A DNA stretch of 5,808 nt, from contig CALKDE010000207.1 in assembly GCA_938082955.1 (NCBI GenBank), positions 1-5,808 of the forward strand, given 5' to 3'. Source of the DNA: an uncultured Pseudomonadales bacterium (GTDB taxonomy: Bacteria; Pseudomonadota; Gammaproteobacteria; Pseudomonadales; Pseudohongiellaceae). The notes beneath the pieces are model-generated. The model was not told where the DNA came from and did no database searches. It worked only from the letters and a program-made list of their open reading frames with translations. Both the position numbers and the translations under genes were made by a program. This document shows positions 1 to 5,640 of this stretch, in pieces; position 1 is the stretch's first letter; every line of letters starts with the position of its first letter.

Positions 1-215
1 ACTCTAAAGCTCATGGTAATCATCTGCGGAGGTTCAGTAAGTACGGAATCATCTGGAGGGAAGGTTACCCCAGGGGTCAGAACTCCGTGACCATGTTGTG
101 CCAGTGATGTGCTAGATGCTAGCAGACCAAATAATGCGCCAAACAGCAGTACACTTACTTTTCTGTGGAATGCGTAAAAGTTCATCGACTGCGTAATCCA
201 TCTGTTTTGGTTCAT
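1..215 (-). CDS. CopC-like secreted protein, 3' end missing (N-terminal 71 residues)
   Basis: The reading frame runs off the left edge, so only the N-terminus is visible. It has a hydrophobic signal segment (about residues 20-35) and a cleavage-like S-L-A|Q site after residue 39. The mature start is QHGHG, followed by P-P-D-D-S-V-L-T-E-P-P-Q-M-I-T-M-S-F, which matches the first strands of CopC/YobA-type periplasmic copper-binding domains (usual pattern P-x-x-G/D-S-x-L-x-x-x-P-x-x-x-x-L-x-F). The same P-x-DDSVL-x-E-x-P pattern occurs in the CopC-like gene at 1236-1850. Three in-frame ATG starts are possible, at 242, 215 and 185. I chose 215 because AGAGG lies just upstream, although the spacing is short. 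The start at 185 gives the most typical signal-peptide length, about 29 residues. The two His residues right after the cleavage site could bind metal, but this is inference. It lies downstream of the thioesterase on the same strand, with an 86-base gap. Confidence 0.7.
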   Translation of the reverse strand, partial: MNQNRWITQSMNFYAFHRKVSVLLFGALFGLLASSTSLAQHGHGVLTPGVTFPPDDSVLTEPPQMITMSFR

Positions 216-301
216 AGCCTCTATCTTAGCAAAAACCCCCATCGCACTCTATTAGATAATTGATAATTGAATGTTTCGAAAGAGATAAGTTTCACTACCC
301 A

Positions 302-1099
302 TCAGCCAAAATAGACCATGCACTGTCTCGTAAGAGCAACCAGACGACCCAGTTCATCGTAAATTTTGCCCGATTGCTGTGAATAGCCATCGGCAGCGGC
401 ATCCACCTCGAACTCCATATAGAACCACTCGCCGGTTATCTCTTCTGGCGCTTCGACGAAGTCCAAAGACCAGGTCAATGAGCTGGCCGGCACGGGAGGC
501 TTCTCAAAATGCGAAAGCAGAACCGGCGGTGGGATGTCAGCTATTGCGACTAGTTTCTCGATAGGAAAGCGAGAGACATCTTGCTTGTGGCGTACCCACA
601 TATTCAAATAAGGTGTGTAGCTCCCAGAAAAAGGGATGCCGCCGCCGGTCCAGCAGCCATCGAAATACTGAAGAAAATGTGGCAGTCGCTTGGCGTTGTC
701 AGTAAAAGCTATACCGCTATTTCTGCTCGGCAAGACTTTATTATTTGCAGGGATTGGCTTGAAGGCTTCGCGAGAATTGCCAAATGCTGCCATGGCTTGC
801 AGGGCGACCTGCCCTCCTGAAATCACGTTCGCGCTACACTGCGTGACGTTTTTACCCTGACGTAGGATATTTGCTTCTACTTTGACCTCTCCGGGGATTA
901 CGGGGGCAATAAAGGAGGTCATTAATGAACGAATGGTTTGGGGCTGGGCTAATTTTTTGCGCATGGCTGTGACCGCAAAAGCGGCTGATAAGCCGCCAAA
1001 TGCAGAACGCCCCTGTGACCAATTCTCGCTGAATCGTGTGCTATTCGTATCGCTGCTCTCGAGGCCTATGAGTATGTCTTCTAGATTTATATCTTGCAT
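302..1099 (-). CDS. Acyl-CoA thioesterase family protein (double hotdog, 4HBT_3/TesB-like)
   Basis: A 265-residue cytoplasmic protein with no signal peptide. It probably hydrolyses an acyl-CoA thioester to free acid and CoA; the chain specificity cannot be read from sequence. The N-terminal hotdog half carries the family hallmark W-S-Q-G-R-S-A-F-G-G-L (27-37), followed by R-S-L-M-T-S-F-I-A-P (57-66) and a G-K-N-V-T-Q-C-S-A-N strand (82-91). The C-terminal half ends in a stretch with D213, S240/S243 and Q259, which fits the Asp/Ser-Thr/Gln catalytic arrangement of TesB-like enzymes, and the typical I-Y-D-E-L-G-R-L-V-A motif (246-255). The length of 265 is normal for one-chain double-hotdog thioesterases. 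The ATG is supported by AGAAGG at 1106-1111 with a 6-base spacer. It is divergent from the CopC-like gene at 1236 and upstream of the truncated CopC-like gene. Nothing ties it biochemically to the copper-related neighbours. The family call is secure and the substrate is unknown. Confidence 0.88.
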   Translation of the reverse strand: MQDINLEDILIGLESSDTNSTRFSENWSQGRSAFGGLSAAFAVTAMRKKLAQPQTIRSLMTSFIAPVIPGEVKVEANILRQGKNVTQCSANVISGGQVALQAMAAFGNSREAFKPIPANNKVLPSRNSGIAFTDNAKRLPHFLQYFDGCWTGGGIPFSGSYTPYLNMWVRHKQDVSRFPIEKLVAIADIPPPVLLSHFEKPPVPASSLTWSLDFVEAPEEITGEWFYMEFEVDAAADGYSQQSGKIYDELGRLVALTRQCMVYFG

Positions 1100-1235
1100 T
1101 ATTAACCTTCTAATTCTTGTAAATCACGCCGTCATATTTCCCAAATATGGTCGACGATGATATTCTTCGACATCAGTTTTTCGTTGTCTTGGTAATGGTT
1201 TTTATTGCTAGGGGCGGGATTAAAGTGGAATAGCA
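1100..1235. promoter_or_regulatory. Divergent intergenic region with a perfect 7+7 inverted repeat
   Basis: This spacer must hold the 5' signals for both the thioesterase (minus) and the CopC-like gene (plus). It contains a perfect dyad, CATATTT-CCC-AAATATG, at 1133-1149, which has the shape of a dimeric regulator's operator. On the minus strand a weak sigma70-like pair, TTGGGA (1139-1144) and TACAAG (1116-1121), has 17-base spacing and overlaps the dyad. Its predicted start point would clip the ribosome site, so I do not trust it. No convincing plus-strand promoter was found. No known regulator is assigned. Confidence 0.4.
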
Positions 1236-1850
1236 TTGAAATCATACTCTTTCCAGAAGTTAAGTATTGTCCTCCTAGGATTTGGGCTATGGCATTCTGC
1301 CGTCGCACAGCCTCCTCAGGCTGACCTGACTCACCACGACGAAGATATTACAGGAATAAGTATAGAAACAGAAACTGTGCCTGTAGATGATAGTGTCTTG
1401 CTCGAAGCGCCCAAGGAGCTCCAGTTGGAGTTCCCTTATGATGTGCGCCTAGTCAAATTGACCCTTCGTAATGAGTTGCGAGACTGGGTGGATATTGATT
1501 TTCGCTACGATCCCACGATTCAAGAGAAATTCCTATGGACTATTCCTGAATTGACGGCGGCTATATATTACACCGCTGACTGGGCTATTCTTGCAATGAA
1601 CGACCGTCTTATAAGAGGGAGTTTTAGTTTTTCTTTCGGCCCAGAGGCACAGTCGCCTTCGGTGATTAAAGAGTCAGAAGCGCGGGTGCTAGATTCGATA
1701 GGTGCTGGCTCTTCTACCCGTTTTGTTACGCCGCCGCGTACCAATATCATCCTCAATCAGGATCAGCCAAACTACGATCCGCCCTTTACGATCAAACTGG
1801 AAGATAAGCGGGGGGAACAACCACTAGACTCTTCCGCCGAACCTCGCTAA
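1236..1850 (+). CDS. CopC-domain secreted protein lacking the usual Cu(II) ligands
   Basis: A 204-residue exported protein. Residues 1-24 form a clear signal peptide with a hydrophobic core at 9-18 and a cleavage site A-V-A|Q after 24. Residues 45-136 resemble a CopC beta-sandwich: V-P-V-D-D-S-V-L-L-E-A-P (48-59), then L-x-L-x-F, W-T-I-P-E-L-T-A-A-I-Y (101-111), A-D-W-A-I-L-A (114-120) and G-S-F-S-F-S-F-G (128-135). Family members normally carry an Asp-x-His Cu(II) pair a few residues before that last strand. Here the positions read N122-D123-R124, so both ligands are replaced, and the mature protein does not start with His. An HHDED cluster at 33-37 could be an alternative site (inference). 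Residues 137-204 are a polar, proline-containing tail with no recognised domain. The start is TTG: a TAA lies in frame at 1221-1223, no ATG falls between it and the signal peptide, and GTGGA sits 7 bases upstream. It converges with the gene ending at 1867. Confidence 0.8.
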   Translation: MKSYSFQKLSIVLLGFGLWHSAVAQPPQADLTHHDEDITGISIETETVPVDDSVLLEAPKELQLEFPYDVRLVKLTLRNELRDWVDIDFRYDPTIQEKFLWTIPELTAAIYYTADWAILAMNDRLIRGSFSFSFGPEAQSPSVIKESEARVLDSIGAGSSTRFVTPPRTNIILNQDQPNYDPPFTIKLEDKRGEQPLDSSAEPR

Positions 1851-1857
1851 GGCTACA

Positions 1858-1874
1858 CCCCCTAATCTAGGGGG
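1858..1874. terminator. Possible bidirectional hairpin between convergent genes
   Basis: A perfect 7-bp inverted repeat, CCCCCTA / TAGGGGG, with a 3-base loop sits between the stop of the plus-strand CopC-like gene and the stop of the minus-strand paralogue A. It includes A's TAG stop codon. The GC-rich stem is suitable for termination, but neither strand has a T-tract after it. It may be a weak or factor-assisted terminator, or only an RNA 3'-end structure. Confidence 0.4.
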
Positions 1875-2814
1875 CAACATTCACAGTGACGTACTGATCG
1901 TGAAAGAGACCTCCATCGTCACCTCGTGCCCAAAGAATATATTCGCCGGGTTCTGAAAACGTCGCGCGTACCTCGTACACGCCGTCATCGGGAATCGGAG
2001 GAGGGACCCAAAGAGCTCCCCAAGGGGAATTGGCTGACGTGCGGGTATCTTCCCAAGGTTTGACTTGGGCGGGTTCAAAGCTAACTTCTCCGGGCCCCCT
2101 GAATTTGTTCCAAGAAAGGAACAGCCCGTTAGTCTTGCCGACAGTAGTTCTGCGTGGTGGTCGCATCATGCGATCATGAGTACTCGTTTCAACTTGTGAT
2201 ACAGTTCGGCGGCGGGGCTTTGGCATGCCATCATCGGCGACCTGTGTCATGAGTATGATTTCTTCGCCAACTTGTGCATTTCTAACAATCAAACCGTTAA
2301 CTGTCTCGCCTTGGACGCTGACCACAGGAGCAATATTTGCGCGGGACTCCGGGCTGCTAGTTCCTGCGCCTAAAGATCCAGTTTCAGATGCTATCACCAT
2401 GTTGTCTATCAGATAATCTGGGACTAACGTTCCGTAGGCTTTGTTAGTCTCGCCATTGTGCGTAATGGTCCAGACTAGTTCTTTGTCGCCCCAATCAGAA
2501 GGTACCACCACTTCAAACGTGAATCTGTTGCGCCTTGGCAGAAAGTGGGTAGGTTGACCCCGGTCGGCAATACCGGGTGTAAAAGAGTTATTGTCGCCAA
2601 CCTGAATGTCAGGTTGCTCTTCCCAGTTCTCATTCATGTATCCAAATAACAGGCTAAATGTTCCGTCATCATTAGGGCGCCATCCCTCATAGCCAGGCTC
2701 TATTTCAGCACCTGAGCGGTAGCTGAGTTGTGCAGAAGCAGATTGCATGCCCAGTATTAAAAAAACAATCAATCCGGAAAGCCATTTGACCTTGTTTTTC
2801 GAGTATCGCTGCAT
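1867..2814 (-). CDS. Secreted two-module protein A (YEGW module plus PKD/Ig-like module), paralogue of protein B
   Basis: Function unknown. With the start chosen here it has 315 residues: a signal peptide 1-28 (cleavage S-A-S-A|Q), a first module about 36-135, a Gly/Ser linker (T-G-S-L-G-A-G-T-S-S, 145-154) and a C-terminal module 161-315. Module 1 holds E-P-G-Y-E-G-W-R-P-N (39-48), F-G-Y-M-N-E-N-W and a D-R-G-Q-P-T-H-F-L-P-R-R block (84-95). Module 2 begins A-P-V-V-S-V-Q-G and has G-E-E-I-I-x-x-x-x-Q-V-A-D-D-G, L-S-W-N-K-F-R-G-P-G-x-V-x-F, F-S-E-P-G-E-Y-I-L-W-A-R-G-D-D-G and V-T-V-N-V, the usual run of strands in PKD/Ig-like folds. Tryptophan-rich K252-W269 is identical in protein B. Start choice: ATG at 2814 (GGGGA, 5-base spacer) gives a normal 28-residue signal peptide like B's. 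ATG at 2859 (GGAG, 7-base spacer) has the better ribosome site but adds 15 residues. The gene lies behind a terminator, so it may have its own promoter. Confidence 0.82.
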   Translation of the reverse strand: MQRYSKNKVKWLSGLIVFLILGMQSASAQLSYRSGAEIEPGYEGWRPNDDGTFSLLFGYMNENWEEQPDIQVGDNNSFTPGIADRGQPTHFLPRRNRFTFEVVVPSDWGDKELVWTITHNGETNKAYGTLVPDYLIDNMVIASETGSLGAGTSSPESRANIAPVVSVQGETVNGLIVRNAQVGEEIILMTQVADDGMPKPRRRTVSQVETSTHDRMMRPPRRTTVGKTNGLFLSWNKFRGPGEVSFEPAQVKPWEDTRTSANSPWGALWVPPPIPDDGVYEVRATFSEPGEYILWARGDDGGLFHDQYVTVNVAP

Positions 2815-2970
2815 GCTTTTCCCCAATAATGGTTTCTTGTTGTCTGTTATTGTTATCATTTCCCTGCTCCAAGAGTAGTGATTAGGACCACTCGTGATGT
2901 TGTCTGGCATCAACTCTACGAGTATCAATATTGATTTTTCACTATCGAAGGCTACCAAATTTTTGGTAAT
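2815..2970 (-). promoter_or_regulatory. Leader of paralogue A: two start sites and two palindromes
   Basis: This stretch separates the intrinsic terminator after protein B from the start of protein A. Reading on the minus strand it holds a 7-bp inverted repeat with a 2-base spacer at 2953-2968 (TACCAAA-TT-TTTGGTA), a perfect 12-base palindrome ATCAATATTGAT at 2924-2935, the ribosome site GGAG at 2867-2870 serving ATG 2859, and GGGGA at 2820-2824 serving ATG 2814. The palindromes could be operators for a promoter of A. No good -35/-10 pair could be picked by eye, so promoter activity is inferred only from the upstream terminator. Confidence 0.35.
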
Positions 2971-2997
2971 AAAAAGGGGCGAATGTCGCCCCTTTTT
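2971..2997 (-). terminator. Strong intrinsic terminator after protein B
   Basis: A perfect 12-bp inverted repeat, AAAAAGGGGCGA / TCGCCCCTTTTT, with a 3-base loop. The stem includes a seven-base GC-rich core (GGGGCGA) and ends in five Ts on either strand, the classic Rho-independent layout, and it could work in both directions. It begins 12 bases past the TAG stop of protein B in the direction of transcription. It should end the monooxygenase-protein B transcript and reduce read-through into protein A. Confidence 0.88.
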
Positions 2998-3009
2998 GCA
3001 GTCTATTAG

Positions 3010-3942
3010 CTATTCGCTAACATTTACTGTGATGTAACTGTCGTTATAGAGGCCACCATCATCTGCACGACCCCAGAGTATATAGGTGCCAGGCTCGTCA
3101 AAAGTCACAGTGATTTCGTGTAAACCATCCTCTGGCGCTTCAGGCGGCAGCCAAAGTGCACCCCAAGGTGAGTTCGCTGACGTTCGGGTGTCTTCCCAAG
3201 GCTTCGGCATTGGAGGATCAAAAGTCACATTACCTGGGCCGCGATACTTGTTCCAGGATAAGAACAGGCCATTTACCTTGCCAACTGTGATGCGTGTTGG
3301 AGGGCGCATCATCCGACGCATAAGAGCGCCTGCTTCGATGGTGCTCTCTCTGCGAGCTGCAGGGAGACCGTCGTCGATAACTTGAGCTACGAAGTTTATC
3401 TCCTCGCCAACTTGTGCGGTGCGCATATCATCACCTTGTATTGTCACAGTGGGCGCGGTGTTAGCTCGGGATTCAGGGCTGCTAGTGCCAGCACCCAATG
3501 AACCAGTTTCTGAGGCGATAACCATGTTATCTACAAGGTAATCGTCTTTTAGTGTCGCATACGCTTTGCGCTCGACTCCGTTAACGTTCAGGGTCCAAAC
3601 CAGCTCTCGCTCGCCCCAATCGGAAGGTACGACGACCTCAAACGTGAAACGATTTCTACGCGGAAGGAAATGGGTTGGTTGACCTCGATCGGCATCCCCA
3701 GGAGAGAAAGAGTTACTGTCTCCAATTGCCACATCTGGCTGCTCTGTCCAATTTTCATTCATGTAACCAAACATGAAACTGAACGTGCCATCTGCATTAG
3801 GGCGCCAGCCTTCGTAGGCTGGTTCAACGTGTTGCCCATACTGGAACGTATCAGCGACAACTACGCTCGAAGTGCCTAATAAAAAAACGGCAATCAGCAC
3901 AGCGTTAACTCTGCTGATTGCTTTACTAGTTAGTTTAGTCAT
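3010..3942 (-). CDS. Secreted two-module protein B (YEGW module plus PKD/Ig-like module)
   Basis: Function unknown. A 310-residue exported protein with a signal peptide 1-30 (hydrophobic 12-23, cleavage V-V-A|D), module 1 at about 40-136 and a PKD/Ig-like module at 162-310. Key blocks are E-P-A-Y-E-G-W-R-P-N (40-49), F-G-Y-M-N-E-N-W, D-R-G-Q-P-T-H-F-L-P-R-R, M-M-R-P-P (211-215), L-S-W-N-K-Y-R-G-P-G-N-V-T-F, the K247-W264 block and F-D-E-P-G-T-Y-I-L-W. The PKD-like fold is inferred from the G-P-G-x-V-x-F ... F-x-x-P-G-x-Y-x-L ... D-D-G pattern. By hand alignment the N-terminal module is about 80% identical to protein A; the region after the linker varies more. The ATG at 3942 is preferred because the signal peptide starts there. 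Longer in-frame starts, up to 4017, would overlap the upstream gene and put 25 non-signal residues in front. The ribosome site is weak (GAGG about 13 bases upstream). The 19-base gap to the monooxygenase-like gene suggests one operon, possibly with translational coupling. Confidence 0.88.
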   Translation of the reverse strand: MTKLTSKAISRVNAVLIAVFLLGTSSVVVADTFQYGQHVEPAYEGWRPNADGTFSFMFGYMNENWTEQPDVAIGDSNSFSPGDADRGQPTHFLPRRNRFTFEVVVPSDWGERELVWTLNVNGVERKAYATLKDDYLVDNMVIASETGSLGAGTSSPESRANTAPTVTIQGDDMRTAQVGEEINFVAQVIDDGLPAARRESTIEAGALMRRMMRPPTRITVGKVNGLFLSWNKYRGPGNVTFDPPMPKPWEDTRTSANSPWGALWLPPEAPEDGLHEITVTFDEPGTYILWGRADDGGLYNDSYITVNVSE

Positions 3943-3961
3943 GTTTCTAGTACAGCCTCGC

Positions 3962-5401
3962 TTAATTGCCAGCCACGTCGTTTGCATCAGTGCTTTCAGC
4001 GTCTGCGACAGGAGCAACTAGAGGTGCCAAACAAAGAGGGCAGCCGATCACGTGATCGTTAGGACCCAAATCGAGAGCCTGACGTCTATCTTCCATAGCT
4101 TCGAAGAATTGATCATCAGTTAATGTAACGCGTATCCCTAAATCGATGAACATGTTCGTTACAGAGCGGTTACCAGAACCCTGCCAGTTACGTGGGTCAG
4201 GAACGTTCGGGTTAGTCTCCGTGTTGTTCATGTAGCCAACGATGTGCAGAATAGTACCCTTAGGCAGAAGAGGTGCAGCGTTCTCAGCGTAAGGATAGCC
4301 GCGTACCCAATTGTGGTCATAGCCAACGCAGGAAAGAGTTTCTACCGTGTAGCCCCAGATAGCTTCGAGACACATTCGCTCGCCTGGAGCGTGCAGATGT
4401 GGTTCGAAAGTAACAACCTTGGTGTGTTGATTTAGCACAGTATAGGCATGAAGCTCCTGATCTTTCGCGTTACCCGTTATGCTGATATCTACGCCGTTAC
4501 CTAAACCGATGAAAGCAGTTTGATACTTGGGCTTGTAGTCTTTATCGTGAAAGCGGAAACCGACTTCCATGTGAGCAGTCGTATCGCGACCGTTGGAGTG
4601 CATGTGCACGGAGTCGGAAACGATGGATGATCCGGCCTTCAGAAGACGACCTGCATCGTTGTCAAAAATATCGGGGTTTCTACCTACTTCATGCACGGGC
4701 CATGGGATCGCAAAACCAGGGCCACGTTCGCCGTTCTCATCTAGCTGAGCTGTACTCCAGATCATATGGTGGAAAATATACGCGCCACCGACAGTATCTC
4801 GACCAGTGCCGGCCTGATTGTTGACATCGTTTACTTCTACAACTTCGACAGACTTAATATAGCGATCTTCTTCCAAATTTGTAGGCATGGAATCAATCTC
4901 ACCCCACCAGTCAGGCGTACCTGCTAGCTTCGTGACTTCGTTCATGACAACAACGAGATCAGGCTCGCCAGCCTTCCACTTTAAACTGTCATTGAAAACT
5001 AATGAATCGGGAGCATCGGCTTCGTTGCCTTTTGGCGTGCCGCTGCGCGCCCATGTAGAGATCAGTGCGAGTTCTTCGTCGCTAAGCGATGGATCATTTT
5101 TGAATTCCTGAATACCGATGTCCTTCTCCATGTACCAAGGAGGCATAGCACCCGCACGGTCACGCAATGCGGTTTTGTATTCGATCAAACCGGCAAAAGG
5201 AGCGACTTGGTCATAAGTCACTAAAGGCATGGGGCCGGCGCCACCATCACGGTGACAGTTCTGGCAGCTGCGCTGCAGAATTGGCTCAATATCCTTGTGG
5301 AATGTGACTTCGCTCGATTGTGCTAGCGATACACCCGGAATGGACAGTGCTGCTGCTACTGCCATGCCGCTCAGCAGTGATTTTGCGGAAATTATTCGCA
5401 T
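3962..5401 (-). CDS. Periplasmic cytochrome c / copper type II monooxygenase-like fusion
   Basis: A 479-residue exported protein. Residues 1-27 are a signal peptide (S-L-A|Q). Residues 31-125 form a cytochrome c domain with the haem motif C46-Q-N-C49-H50 and a likely Met axial ligand at M86 (A-M-P-P-W). Residues about 145-430 resemble the peptidylglycine/dopamine beta-monooxygenase fold. H211-H212 (F-H-H-M) plus H266/H268 fit the first copper site; H335-x-H337 and M417 fit the second. Spacings are close to those known for peptidylglycine monooxygenase. The late signature Y-D-H-N-W (361-365), L-P-K-G-T (379-383), N-P-N-V-P-D-P (397-403) is typical of bacterial members. The expected role is copper-dependent oxidation in the periplasm with electrons passed through the attached haem; the substrate is unknown, and a non-catalytic redox role is possible. 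Oddities are a C-terminal C454-P-L-C457 pair and C344/C358. The start is supported by GAGGAG 9 bases upstream. It is first in a likely operon with protein B. Confidence 0.87.
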   Translation of the reverse strand: MRIISAKSLLSGMAVAAALSIPGVSLAQSSEVTFHKDIEPILQRSCQNCHRDGGAGPMPLVTYDQVAPFAGLIEYKTALRDRAGAMPPWYMEKDIGIQEFKNDPSLSDEELALISTWARSGTPKGNEADAPDSLVFNDSLKWKAGEPDLVVVMNEVTKLAGTPDWWGEIDSMPTNLEEDRYIKSVEVVEVNDVNNQAGTGRDTVGGAYIFHHMIWSTAQLDENGERGPGFAIPWPVHEVGRNPDIFDNDAGRLLKAGSSIVSDSVHMHSNGRDTTAHMEVGFRFHDKDYKPKYQTAFIGLGNGVDISITGNAKDQELHAYTVLNQHTKVVTFEPHLHAPGERMCLEAIWGYTVETLSCVGYDHNWVRGYPYAENAAPLLPKGTILHIVGYMNNTETNPNVPDPRNWQGSGNRSVTNMFIDLGIRVTLTDDQFFEAMEDRRQALDLGPNDHVIGCPLCLAPLVAPVADAESTDANDVAGN

Positions 5402-5640
5402 ATGATGGTACTCCTCAATAGCTGGTTAGATCGTCTATCTGATGATAATAAAAATTGCATTCAGTGTTTATTAAATGACTTGTGAACAATAGCATTATTC
5501 GGCCACTAGTTGAATTTTCTGCACGCGAAATGGGTCGAATAATCGGCAGATCTGTCCTGTTAAGAGGCTGAAAACAGGCTAATTTTTCGAAATGTTCCAA
5601 AATCAGTTAATTCTAGCGCTAGACAGGAAAGATAGCTGTT
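5402..5640 (-). promoter_or_regulatory. Intergenic region upstream of the monooxygenase operon
   Basis: This 239-base, AT-rich stretch separates the SURF1-like stop from the monooxygenase-like start and is the natural place for the operon promoter. On the minus strand a TATTAT box (5445-5450) resembles a -10 element, but no good -35 box lies 17 bases upstream. A perfect 12-base palindrome TCTAGCGCTAGA lies at 5612-5623. CCTGTT/AACAGG arms at 5556-5561 and 5573-5578 could form a 6-bp hairpin with an 11-base loop, without a T-tract on the minus strand. No convincing terminator for the SURF1-like gene was found. A 61-codon TTG-initiated frame here (5415-5600) has no support as a gene. Confidence 0.4.
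5411..5416 (-). promoter_or_regulatory. Strong ribosome binding site for the monooxygenase-like gene
   Basis: GAGGAG on the minus strand, 9 bases before ATG 5401, is the best Shine-Dalgarno match in the window. It fixes that start and suggests efficient translation of the first operon gene. Confidence 0.85.

Noticed and set aside
255..270. Short tandem repeat GATAATT GATAATT GA
   Set aside because: Only two units in an AT-rich gap; likely chance.
1116..1144. TTGGGA-17-TACAAG as the thioesterase promoter
   Set aside because: Only 4 of 6 matches in each box, and transcription would begin inside the ribosome binding site.
2860..2958. Longest N-terminal extension of protein A, starting in the palindrome at 2953-2968
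   Set aside because: No ribosome site, and it would bury the signal peptide about 60 residues inside the protein.
3086..3385. Plus-strand frame of 99 codons opposite protein B, and similar frames opposite the other genes
   Set aside because: These are antisense shadows of well-supported genes, with no export signals, motifs or ribosome sites of their own.
3943..4017. N-terminal extension of protein B overlapping the monooxygenase-like gene
   Set aside because: It would put 25 residues ahead of a clean signal peptide and overlap the upstream coding end; the ATG at 3942 fits both export and spacing.
5556..5578. CCTGTT/AACAGG hairpin as a terminator for the SURF1-like gene
   Set aside because: The stem is short, the loop is 11 bases and there is no T-tract on the minus strand; the T-rich stretch is on the plus-strand side, where no gene ends.
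5415..5600. 61-codon minus-strand frame upstream of the monooxygenase-like gene
   Set aside because: It starts at TTG without a ribosome site, its product has no recognisable domain or signal, and it occupies the region expected to hold the operon promoter.
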